Positions 22,701 through 32,060 of a DNA stretch of 64,000 nt are shown here, piece after piece. The translations under genes were made by a program, and so were the position numbers. The notes below the pieces were generated by a model that had not been told where the DNA came from, searched no databases, and was given only the letters and a program-made list of their open reading frames with translations. Source of the stretch: Pelecanus crispus (lineage: Eukaryota; Chordata; Aves; Pelecaniformes; Pelecanidae); contig NC_134656.1 of assembly GCF_030463565.1 (NCBI RefSeq), positions 5,938,501 through 6,002,500 on the forward strand, written 5' to 3'. Within the stretch, counting starts at the first letter, position 1. Each line of letters begins with the position of its first letter.

Positions 22701-25700
22701 AATTGAAAGCAGTCTGTACCTGTGTGATCTCTTGGGTTGTTATTTCTATTGCCCGTTCTTCTTCACTGCTGTCATCCAGTGTTGGTCTGTTTAGATGTTT
22801 ATCATGAAGACTGGCTAATTCTTTCATCTTCTGTTTAACCCTGGCGATATCATACTGAATCTAAACCAGAAAACCCAACAATGAAGAAAGGGAAGTGACT
22901 AATGTTTCAGAGGAAAAGGTTCTGACAAATACTAGAAAAAAATAATTGAAAGAAATCTATATAACATAAAAGCAGACCAAAGATCATTAAAAAAGAAACA
23001 CATAAAAAGCTAAGTAACTGAATACTCTCATATACTTTGAGTTTGCTACTTTTTAAACCTGCTTTTGTAAATCTTAGGCAAGACTGCTGTTTTCAAATAT
23101 GCTTCATTAAGTTGGAATAATATTTTTATCATTACATAATTAATATCCTAGTAAGAAGGTTTAACCAACTTCCACAAATACAAATGAAAATTCAGGTCAT
23201 GCCTTCAACTCTTGTCAAACACTGAATAGCCTGAACTTAACAGTAGAAGTTACATGCTTTCAAACAAGTCATTAAAAATAAATCTGTAAGGATGATTATT
23301 ATCATAGTAAAAAGGAGACTGATCACCTTTCTGCACAATGGGCTCTGTATGCGCAAACTGATGAGCTAACATGTGTTCTGAGAATACATTTTAAAAGGAT
23401 TTTCTGAAAATCAAGAACAGCTTCATACTCCAAATACTGGAAAAGCTTTTTAGTTGGATGTATCCAGAATCATTCCCTTGCATTTGTCCAAATATTTCCA
23501 TAACTTGCAAGACATCAGTACTGCATAGGCAGGAAAAATTCTGCTAGAAGACACTAACACTTTCTGTTTTCAAATAGAAAACTGCTGATCTCATCCATTT
23601 TAGGGTCTATTCAGTTGGACCCCTCAATGCGTTCAAAAAGTCTATGGGAAGTGCTAATTTTTTTTGCACTCTTCTTTCTAAGTTTCACACTGAGAACAAC
23701 TTTGCTTTGCTAAGAGCTTTAGGACCTTCCTGCAGTCTCAAGTCTAAACATTCAGCTATAGCATGTCTGTCCTAATGGTCCCAGTGTACTGCTAATACTG
23801 GGCTCCCACTGATGATGCAAAACCAGTCTTCTGGAATTTCTGGCACTAGGCAATCTCCCTTTATTTCACTTGCAATATATCCTTCAAGATAGTAAGTCAC
23901 ACCTTGCCTGATATTTTCCTCTAAGCAAGGGTGTCAATTTAGAAAACACACTTTAATCTTTCTTCTAATACTACTTATATCATAAAACTTACCGCATTTG
24001 AGAATGTAACTGACAACACTAATAAATCCCTACACGAGAAATCAAACTCTGCATGGGATTTGCCATACAACTTACTTCGTCTGCTCCATCAACCCATTTG
24101 GGAGGTAAGCGTTTTGTTACTCCAATTGCTGCTTCAGGATCTAAACTTATTCCTGATACCAGTGCCATACGATCATCAGCAAGCTACAGAAGATAAGAAA
24201 AGACAGCAAATTAATTTTATTCAAATTAGACCCAAATCCTTGAGCATTAGGAAAAAGTGCACGTATGCCTTCCCATAAAAATTAACCTCAAAAATGTGTT
24301 AGCACATGATGCGGGTATGATCAAGCTTCACATCTCCTGATTTGTCTCTATATGTTAGTGGCCTACATCCTCCCACTTGCTACAGGATCTAAAAGATGAA
24401 AGTTACTCTCAGAATAAATTCTTAGCAGATTTTCAAGGAGAAAATATGGTATTGCAGTGAGAATTCAAGTAATTCTCATGTTAGTACATTTTGTATTAGA
24501 CAACGATTCACAACCAAGGGATCCCTAATCAATGGTGTAGCATGGTTTATATTGGGCCAGGCAAGTCTGAAAACCTCATTTGGGAAAATCTCCAAATAAA
24601 AAAGTTTACTGTATCTCCGAGAAATAAACACAGTGTCCCATGATTGTTCTCAGACAATGTTGTATTTAGCCAGACACTCACCTACTAGGCAGCTGAAGAA
24701 GAAACACTCTTGCAAACTGACATGCAACTAAAATTGTTGAATTATTTAACAGAAACTAAAAGGTGCTAAACAAAAATAGCCAAGGCAGTGACTGATCCAC
24801 ACTTCCCTATATCACAATGATGCAAGCTTGGTGCTTCTGCTATATGGTCTGAGGCAAAGAAACTTGCAGGAAAATGGGTAGAGTAATTCTCCAGAAAATT
24901 CCAGAGACTGTCAGAGAGTAAATAAGACAATGTGCCAGACAGCTTATATACAGCTTTCCACAGATCCACAGGAAGGCTGGAGATAGGCAAGGAGTAAAAG
25001 AAACCCTTTATCACAATTAATAGTCATAATCTGAATAACTCAGGTGCAATAAATCAGGAGTTTATGTTATTGGAGACTGATGCACTCTGACGTATAGCAG
25101 CACAGTCGTAGTTGCAGAAGGGTGCAATACACCTTTTGGAGACTATTTTTGGGAATAGAATCCAATTTGTAGGGTTGAAATATTAAAAGGTCTTAGGAGA
25201 ATACCACATAACTAATTAAAAGTATTTTTAGAGTCACAAAATGCCTGTGATAAATTTATTAGAATCTTATTTTTCAAATAATACTTTTGGATGCAGGTTG
25301 AATAACTTCAACCTCAAGAAAGCTTAAAATATGACAACTAGGAAGAAATAAGAACATAACGTGCAGGGCATTTGTTTTGGTTTTGTTTGGTTGTTTTTTT
25401 TAAAGCTCAGTTTGGCAGAAACCAAAAGCCATGGTCTGATCTTGAATATACAGGTACAGATTTATTTACCTGCTTTGATTTCATTACCAGTAAAATGTGC
25501 TGTTCAACCTCAATAAGAAGTCTTTTGTTAAGGACAGTATTCGTGCTACTGACCTTTAAACAGATCAGAAGATTTTTCTTGGTAGGGTTTAGAAACTTAT
25601 TTAAATACACTCAGTGCTCTAGTGCAGGTACAAAGAAACCTGTTTCTACAGTGGTGCAGTGTTGGGTGAGGTTGTCCAGAGAAAGCATGGTATTTTTGTT

Positions 25701-28700
25701 CTTGGAGGTTTTCAAGACTTGGTTAAACAAAGTCATGGATGACCCTATATAGATTACCAACAGTCCTGTTTTGAGCAGGAGCTTGAACTAGAAGATCTCC
25801 AGAGGTTCCTTCCAACAAGCATGCCTATGATTCTCCAACTTAAGGCTGAGTATGATACACACCTAACAGTGTGCAGGGCCACAGCAACATTTAGCACTGG
25901 GGCCATAGATGCTTCCAGTCACCTTCCTCCTCTGAGAGGAAGGCAGGGGAATGGATGGAATTGGAAGACAAATACAGATCTTGTTGCCAGTTGAACCAGG
26001 CTTTGTAATTTCAGAGATAAAATAATCTTCCTTTGCTGGAAAGAGGTGGTACCATCAATGATACCACTTGAAACACACCTGATTACTTCGCTGTTTGTTC
26101 TCAGGGAAAGATTTCATACAAAAACCTCACTTCCTAGCTTCTCCCAGATTTCTAATTTTCCTTTATCGGGCCTGGAAAGCTTTGTGGTTCCCCACCCCCT
26201 CCCCTTTTTAAAAAAAATCCCTCTTCCTTCCTGGGCAATTCTTTCCTGAAAGCCTGTTTTTTATCCCTGACCTTATTTCCTGACCAATAAAGTCTGTACA
26301 ATTTATGCATAGCATAAAAAAATAGTTAATAGCTTCATTGTGAAAAGTCACTATATCCCATATGTATACAATAAGTCAGACTAGTTTATACATGTATCTA
26401 CTAACAATGTAACATTACATCACAAAATGCTTGTCTTCTCTATGCAGCCTTGTCCTTCTACCGTACACAGAGACACCTCATCCTATATAATGAAATTTAA
26501 TAAACTAGCAGAATAAAGAAAGGAACATTTTAGCTCAGCGATGTACACTTGATGCACCATGGCAGAATAAAATTGAAAAACAATACCTCATCCAGCTCCT
26601 GAAGTGATTTGTGGATCCCATCAGCCCCATCCAGTTAGAGACAGCAAAAGATAAAAGGGAAAAAAGAGACATAGGACAGATATAGGGTATGGTCAGTTGA
26701 GAAAATACTAATTTATTTTTTAAGCATGATGGTTTACCAAGAACAAAACAAACTGGCTTTTAAAGCATGACTATTCAATAAATACATCACGATATTGTAC
26801 TTTTTAAGTCAGCATTTTGCTTGATGCACAAACTTTTAAAAAAATATTTCAGTTGCTTGGTAAACAGAAAGAATGTAAGAGATCAAGTTAAAAGCTTGGT
26901 TTGTTTTCCAAAGTAACTGCACAGTGAAGTTCCTAGTTACTAAAATTTCAGGTAGAAAAACTGCAATAGCATATATTGAAGTGTAACAGCAAGGGCAATT
27001 TGACTGCAGTATTCAACATCCACTGGTGAGTTAGAAAGTTTGATTATGATTGGAGGATGCACATACAAGCTTTTGTAAGACATTTATTGACAAGCACCCC
27101 AGTTATCACAGGATAAAACAGACAGCAAAAGACAAAAAGCGAAAGCAAATGTAGTATACGCTCACTGATGTACACACTTCAATTATGCTCTAGTTTCAGG
27201 TAATATTTATCCTACACGCATCTGAAAAAATACAAAAGGCTAGTGTCTGCAACGTATCTGCACCTTCTCTATTCATCAGTCTTTGCACTGTAGAGGGTAT
27301 GTGTGAGCAATAGGATATTTCACTGAAAGATACGCAAGCATATCAGATCTAGAACAAGGACAAAATATTTGTGGTTTAACAAAGCAGCAGGCTTCAACTA
27401 ATGATCTTACAGCCAAGCTTTTGAAATGGGACTACACCATTAGGAATGCTACTCTGATTATCTGAGTTTAAGGAGTGGTTGACTGTCCACATGAGAATGC
27501 ATCTTCCAGGGCAGAAGGCAATTTTGGAGAGAGAGCTCTCATAGTAAAGGATTTCTTCAGGAGAAGCCTGCGGAGTGAACTAAGGGAAGCCAAACTACTA
27601 TGAGCTAGAATTTGCAACACTGCCCTGCTGGCATGCAGCAGTTCTGCTCTGGAGATACCAGCCAAAAGAAAAAGGTAATTAGGTGCAATTCTGACAGCGA
27701 TAGGCACCTTAGAAACATGGAAGGTGAACAGCTCACACTACCATTTTTACACTTCTTGCTAAAATAATATACTTGTAGCAAGCAACTACAGAACTCGCAA
27801 CTGTCCGCCAGGATCAAGATTGAGCCATTAACTAACTTCATCCATGCACAAGAGCGACTATTTCCAATCACTGTTAGATTTTACTTCATTTGAATGAGCA
27901 TCCTAGAAAATAGCTTCAATTAACACTAACAAACACTGTAAATAAACATTTAATGCAAGTGCTAAGTATTATTGCACTCACTGTTGAGTAAAAGTGTAGC
28001 TCCACTGCTCAGTAGCCTGTATGTGAGCTTAAACTACCCCTAACTTTTCTAGATGATATTTTTTAAAAAGTCCAAGGATCTAAAAAAAAAATTATATTGA
28101 TATTGGCAAAACCCCACGTTAACAAGAACTAAAAGCAGTGCCAAATTAAACGTGTGTAATACACATTCCTGTTCACATATCCCGTTCTGCAAATGCAATT
28201 TAATACATAGCTTGTTAGACACAGGTGTAATAGAGTTAACAAGGAACAAAGACCATTTCACAGCAACTGATCAGTTGAAAGAAAGTTTGCAGCACAAAGT
28301 ACTGCTTTTCCTAACAAAAATGCATTAATGCAAAGCAATTTAGAATGATGAGACTGCCAGCAGATATTTCCTGGTGACTATTACAAATAAATGATAAGTT
28401 TGAACAGAAAGTGTAAAAACCTCAGTAGAGCTGAGCCGCCAAGCAGTCCATCAGAGTCTGAATAGCTCAAAACTTCAAAAAGCCGCATACACTGCCACGG
28501 AACAAACGGCTTTTTGAAATATCTGTAATGAGGACTCACACTAGAATCTACTGACTCCCCCCTCTCACAGATGACTTTCAGTATTATTTGTATTTGGGGG
28601 GGAAAAAAATAAAAAGGGCAATAGACATCAGAGCAAATTATGGAAAAATTCAAGCAATGGGAATAATCTACACTAGTCTATTTAACAGTGCCCACACTGA

Positions 28701-29266
28701 AGTGAATAGAAGAGTTCTGCTCTATGAAATAACTTGGATTTTTTCCTTTGGGGAAAGGATACATCAAAAAGCGCAGCGGACGAAAAACCTCATGTCAACG
28801 CTAACATGAAGTTATTAGAACAGTAACTGTATTTATTATTCATGAAGTGAACAGAGACGCGATCAGCACAAAGACAGATCTCTTCTATTCATTTTACGTG
28901 AAGTAGTAGGAAAAAGGGACCAACAAGGTGGGGAGGGAGGGGCAGAGGGGGAAAGTACAGAGGACGGTGGGGTTTTGAGGGGAGGGCTCAGAGAGCCAGG
29001 GAGAGCCGGGGCAGGTGAGGGGGGGGTCGGGGAAGGCCGGAGGGCCAGACGGGAGGAGCGGGGCACACGGCACGGCTGCCTGGCAGCCCCAGGCGCGGCA
29101 AGGTACAGTAGGATGAAGGGAGGAGACTCACCGCAGCAGCCATGCTACGTGAACTCAGAGGGCTGGAGGAGCCGTAACTACTCACTTGCTCGGCCAGCAG
29201 CTGCCGGCTCTGCACCGCGTTGTTCCGCAACAACAAGAACGCGTCCGTAAGACGCCGGGTGGCCAT
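16668..29266 (-). CDS. STX16: STX16, syntaxin-16 (Qa-SNARE), complete spliced CDS, 326 aa with all optional segments
   Basis: The CDS joins 29266-29132, 26598-26587, 24183-24076, 22860-22720, 22161-21999, 21063-20972, 19800-19657, 19118-19038 and 16772-16668. That is 981 nt, or 326 codons plus stop, against about 325 residues for the longest human form. Syntaxin-16 is the Qa-SNARE of trans-Golgi/early-endosome fusion and pairs with VTI1A, syntaxin-6 and VAMP4 under VPS45 control. In order, the protein has the VPS45-binding N-peptide ([16 protein letters not shown]), a variable linker (28-49), the Habc bundle (about 85-192), the SNARE motif (about 225-290, zero-layer Gln265), a basic KKNRK stretch and a C-terminal membrane anchor (303-322) ending VKSH. 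There is no signal peptide, as expected for a tail-anchored protein. Exon 1 can also end at 29186. Confidence 0.97.
19038..19118 (-). CDS. STX16: STX16 exon 8 (residues 266-292), SNARE motif second half
   Basis: Twenty-seven codons, [20 protein letters not shown] then GLKQLHK, with a TATTTAG acceptor and a GTAAGC donor. RIDYNVEQ is the syntaxin signature after the zero layer. Confidence 0.96.
19657..19800 (-). CDS. STX16: STX16 exon 7 (residues 218-265), SNARE motif first half
   Basis: Forty-eight codons from [20 protein letters not shown] to DLGAMIVEQ. It holds the N-terminal half of the t-SNARE coiled coil. The last codon, CAG, is the ionic zero-layer Gln265, so the layer that defines a Q-SNARE sits at the exon border. 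Acceptor CAACAG, donor GTACAT. Confidence 0.97.
20972..21063 (-). CDS. STX16: STX16 exon 6 (residues 187-217), linker to SNARE motif
   Basis: Ninety-two nt finishing an Arg codon, then [20 protein letters not shown] and [10 protein letters not shown]. The acceptor is TTTCACAG and the donor GTAAGT. The acidic linker joins the Habc bundle to the SNARE helix. Confidence 0.95.
21875..21935 (+). repeat. MIR/CORE-SINE-like relic
   Basis: Contains CTGTGTGCATCACTTATCCC and TTCTGTGCTTCAGTTTTCCC, matching the MIR segment CTGTGTGACCTTGGGCAAGT...CTGTGCCTCAGTTTCC in order. Strongly diverged. It lies in the intron after STX16 exon 5. Confidence 0.55.
21999..22161 (-). CDS. STX16: STX16 exon 5 (residues 133-187), Habc helices b and c
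   Basis: One hundred sixty-three nt from [19 protein letters not shown] to [11 protein letters not shown] plus one base. The TTCTCAG acceptor and GTAAGC donor leave phase 1. The open frame that starts upstream with an in-frame Met is an intron read-in, not a start. Confidence 0.96.
22527..22625 (-). repeat. MIR/CORE-SINE-like relic
   Basis: Reads GAGGTTAAGTGACTCATTGA, then a GCCTGGAGCCCAGGATTTCC stretch and a CTCACTCTAATACTG end. This is the MIR order in reverse complement. Confidence 0.55.
22720..22860 (-). CDS. STX16: STX16 exon 4 (residues 86-132), Habc helix a
   Basis: Forty-seven codons, from [20 protein letters not shown] to [13 protein letters not shown]. It covers helix Ha, the acidic DDSSEEE turn and the start of Hb. 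Acceptor TTTAG, donor GTACAG. Confidence 0.96.
24076..24183 (-). CDS. STX16: STX16 exon 3 (residues 50-85)
   Basis: Thirty-six codons, [20 protein letters not shown] then [16 protein letters not shown], between a TCTGTAG acceptor and a GTAAGT donor. It is the linker into the Habc domain and is strongly conserved with mammals. Confidence 0.96.
25645..25838 (+). mobile_element. CR1 LINE 3' tail in STX16 intron
   Basis: Contains the CR1 C-terminal stretch [14 protein letters not shown], then the 3' UTR with a tract resembling GGACTAGATGATCTCCAGAGG followed by TTCCTTCCAACA, and ends with CCTATGATTCTCC, a decayed copy of the CR1 terminal repeat. It is diverged and 5'-truncated. It lies between STX16 exon 3 and the microexon and is antisense to the gene. 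Confidence 0.85.
26587..26598 (-). CDS. STX16: STX16 12-nt microexon coding ELDE (residues 46-49)
   Basis: The minus strand reads CACTTCAG, then GAGCTGGATGAG, then GTATTG. The four codons ELDE are exactly the residues between exon 1 and LADDRM in vertebrate syntaxin-16, and they keep phase 0 on both sides. The pyrimidine tract and donor are both weak, which suits an optional exon. As I recall, human isoforms differ by these 4 residues. Confidence 0.88.
28930..28951 (+). other. G-quadruplex-type motif at the edge of the STX16 island
   Basis: The runs GGGG, GGG, GGGG and GGGGG are separated by 1-4 bases on the plus strand, which is the template strand of STX16 intron 1. Confidence 0.75.
29132..29266 (-). 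CDS. STX16: STX16 exon 1 (residues 1-45; short form 1-27 ends at 29186)
   Basis: Codes for [20 protein letters not shown] then RQLLAEQ. A GTGAGT donor follows Gln27 (exon end 29186), and a second GTGAGT follows 18 more in-frame codons, [18 protein letters not shown] (exon end 29132). Human STX16 uses the same two-donor choice (..AEQ or ..AEQVSSH..). The start context is GCC ATG G. The first 16 residues are the N-peptide known to bind VPS45. Confidence 0.95.
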
Positions 29267-29495
29267 GGCCTACCGCCCCGCGGCCCCTCGCCCCGGGGCC
29301 GCTCGGCGCCTCGCTGCCGGGCCCTCGGCCCTAGCTCAGCCCGGGGCCCGCGGGCAGAGACGGCGGCCGCCCCCGGCGACGCCCGCTGGCCGCTCACAGG
29401 GCCCGGGCGGAGCCCCCCAGGGCCGGGCCCCCGCGGCCGCCGGCCCCATCCATCCCCCCCCCGGATCCGCCTGCCGCCCCGGCAGCGGCCCCGCT

Positions 29496-29504
29496 CACTT
29501 CCGC
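29496..29504 (-). promoter_or_regulatory. ETS/GABPA-type site upstream of STX16
   Basis: The minus strand reads GCGGAAGTG, a close match to the ETS consensus CCGGAAGTG, 230 bp upstream of the start codon inside the CpG island. Such sites often sit at housekeeping start sites. Binding is inferred. Confidence 0.45.
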
Positions 29505-30188
29505 GTTGTGCATCGCCCAGCGCCTTCCGCCCCGCCCGCCTCCCGCCACCCCGCTCCGCCCGGGCCCGCCGGCCGCCGCACCAGCGTTCCGGCCCTCCCG
29601 GGGCCGCGCAGCCCCGCGTCCGAGCCGAAGGGCTGTGGGGCCCGCCGAGGGCTGGCGGACCCCAGCCCTCTGCCCCTCCCGGCCCTGGGGCACGGGCCGC
29701 GTTCGCGCCGCACGCCGGCTGCCCACGGTGACCGCCGGGTGGGGGCCCGTGGGACATGGCAGCCGCCGTGCCTCGCACCTGCGCCGGGGCTCCCTGGCCG
29801 GCGGCGGGGCCGCAGCCCTGCCTTTCCCGGGTGGGGAAATGGCTTCCGACAAAGCAGCACTAGCGCTTCCATAGCTTTTCCGGTTAACGTGCTCCTTCTC
29901 GCTGCTGCGAAGCATCCTCAAATCACCCTCAAGAGGCACAAGTTTGGTTCAAAGCCAAATACTGTAGTATGACTCTTTTGGTTTGATGGCTTCTCTTTTC
30001 CCATTTTTGTTTCTTCTGAATCCCTCCACCTTCCCCCCAGTTCCCTTTCAGTGAATTTTCTGTTTTCCAAAAAACCTTGCACAGCTCCTTTTGCTGGCTC
30101 CGGCCATTCAAAACTCAGGATGTTCCCTGAAAACGACCAAGCCGTTTAAAACGACAATATGGAGTTTGACTTTCCAAAAGAGGCTTTT

Positions 30189-30430
30189 TAATAAGACGAA
30201 CTGAAAGGATTTTTTCCCTGCCGCTCGGCCAGGCCGGTCGGGGTCCCCCCTGCGCGGGGCCGTCGTGACACGCGGTGGGGCTCGGGCTCCCTCCTGCGTG
30301 CCCCATGGCCGGCCTGCGCCCCGCGCCCGCGCCCCGCGCCACGGCCGACATGGCCCTGGAGAGAGCAGCCGCGGCCGCTGCCCGGCACGGCCAGCTCGTC
30401 AGCAGACTCCAGCCTAAACTCTCCCCAGCT
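30189..30430. promoter_or_regulatory. Second GC/CpG pocket upstream of STX16
   Basis: A separate CpG-rich stretch with GCGGCCGC-type sequence, about 0.3 kb beyond the STX16 island and separated from it by A/T-richer DNA. It may be part of the promoter or the start of a divergent non-coding transcript. No coding sequence is recognised. Confidence 0.45.
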
Positions 30431-31160
30431 TAAACTCTTCCCCCCCAAAACAACTAGTATTTACACATATGGTAGGAACAGTGACTATAATCACAACCAC
30501 ATTTTCTGGAAATGTTACCCTGTTTTATCTTACCGCCTGGGCAAACTTGTACAGTGAGAAAAAAAAGTATTCCTTTGCTATTATAAGACATTTGGGGAGT
30601 TTTCTTGAGCAGCCCTTCTGCCTCAGCGGGAGAGACCCGAAACTTGGAATTTAGCAAGGAAATAAGCTCCAGTCATACAAGGACTAACACACGCGTTTCA
30701 TTTTTCGTGGTCTGGTGAAATCTGTTTTCATTTTGGCTGCCTGACAGAGGCTTTAAAAATATATGTACGTACTTCATTTCTTCATGCTAATTTTTAATCT
30801 ACTGTAACGATTTTTTATTCTATGAGAACAGTTTCGGCTAATGACCTTCCAGCCTTCTCCTGGCACTGCTGCTGTGGCTGTAGGTCGAGAGGAATTTCTC
30901 CTGCCATCAGCAGTCCCCCCACGATCTTTTAGCTCTGGATGCGTGCGCGGAGAAAACCAGTTGGAATATCTCATATGGTGGGATGGCAAAAATTAACCCA
31001 TTGGGAAGCCTAATGTGCTGGTAGTTGGTATACACCAGCAATTAATGTCTTTTACTTCCTGATTTTTGACAGCTTAAAAAGGTTTGAATGTTGGGCAGGC
31101 TTGGAATTTAAGCAGAGGGTATAAAAGTATTTGGGATTTGTGCACAGAGGGATAAAACTC
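30430..31160. other. Non-coding flank upstream of STX16
   Basis: Ordinary A/T-rich intergenic DNA with short open frames only. No exon, RNA gene or recognisable repeat seen. Confidence 0.5.
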
Positions 31161-31554
31161 TGTAAGGAAGGGGTCCAGACCTAACTTGGTGAATAACCAC
31201 TTCAAAGTGGATATTAGGAATAAGCAAAGGGAGTAGAAGGAATGGAAAAAAAGGATTAATCAAAGTAAACTATGTCTTAGAAGTTAGGAAGTGTAGGCAT
31301 AAAGGGAAATGTGCCAGAAGCAAAGCCGAGTTAGACCTCACAAAGGAAATTAAAACAAATAGCAAAATGTTCTTCAGGCGTGCATACCAAGAGACGAAGG
31401 AGAGAAGAGGTAGGGGTGATGAAAGGGGGAGAGGCAGGACACAAATGAATGCATGATATATGGTGGAAATATACATAGAGGAAATGAATGCATGGAGATC
31501 GAAATTATCTCATCCCAGTGGAAGAAATCATAAAGATCATCATGCGATGATAAT

Positions 31555-31606
31555 TTGGACTAGATGATCGTTATAGGTCCCTTTCAACTGAAATATTCTA
31601 ATTTCT
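31555..31606 (+). mobile_element. CR1 3'-end remnant
   Basis: Reads TTGGACTAGATGATCG, then GGTCCCTTTCAACTG and ATATTCTAATTT, a degraded CR1 3' UTR. The DNA before it (about 31160-31550) may be an older part of the same element but is too diverged to be sure. Confidence 0.7.
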
Positions 31607-31619
31607 GACCCAGACATCT

Positions 31620-32060
31620 AACAGCACTGGCCTATCAAGATTATATCTGGCTGTGTAACAGCATTGCTGCAGGAGCAACACAACACAATTTGAGAGCAGG
31701 AAAAATTGTTCCAGCATTTAAAGAGAGGAAAAATTATTGAAGTCTGATCCAAATAAAATACAAGACTTTTGGATAAATTTAGCAGGAAAGAGTAATACCA
31801 GACATGATGGTGGATAAAAATGGGCTAAAATACAAGATGCATTTACTGAACGTGGATGGTGCTAGACTAACCTGATGACTTTGTAAGGTAACTAGTTTTC
31901 TAAATGGCAAAAAGCTAGTAGATCTATTCTGTCTGGCAATGAATCAATGTAGACTGGAAATCAGAAGAAAATGTTTAACCATCAGAGGAATGAGGTCCTG
32001 GTATATCTTTCCTACAGGCATGGCAAGGGCAAACAAATGCATTATAAGGTAGCACTCAAT
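31620..32060 (+). mobile_element. Possible ancient CR1/L3-like LINE relic
   Basis: Two stretches resemble CR1/L3 coding DNA: GCTAGACTAACCTGATGACT near 31860, like the ..TNLI.FYDEIT.. segment, and GTTTAACCATCAGAGGAATG near 31973, like the 3' end of ORF2. The frame is broken throughout. This assignment is from memory of family consensus and is tentative. Confidence 0.45.

Larger units (their letters stand above)
28920..29880. promoter_or_regulatory. CpG island and promoter of STX16
   Basis: G/C- and CpG-rich DNA around STX16 exon 1 and its upstream region, with no TATA box seen. The flanks are A/T-rich. The start site is probably in 29280-29520. Long open frames here come from stop-codon shortage. 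Confidence 0.85.

Noticed and set aside
23800-23850. Possible box C/D snoRNA (CTGATGATGC) in an STX16 intron
   Set aside because: No proper D box at the right distance and no terminal stem was found.
25372-25752. 126-codon plus-strand open frame
   Set aside because: Its right part is the CR1 C-terminal stretch ([14 protein letters not shown]) and its left part is intron DNA read in by chance.
29182-29972. Open frames of 120-250 codons in the STX16 CpG island
   Set aside because: Same composition artefact. Only STX16 exon 1 (29132-29266) is supported by homology and splice sites.
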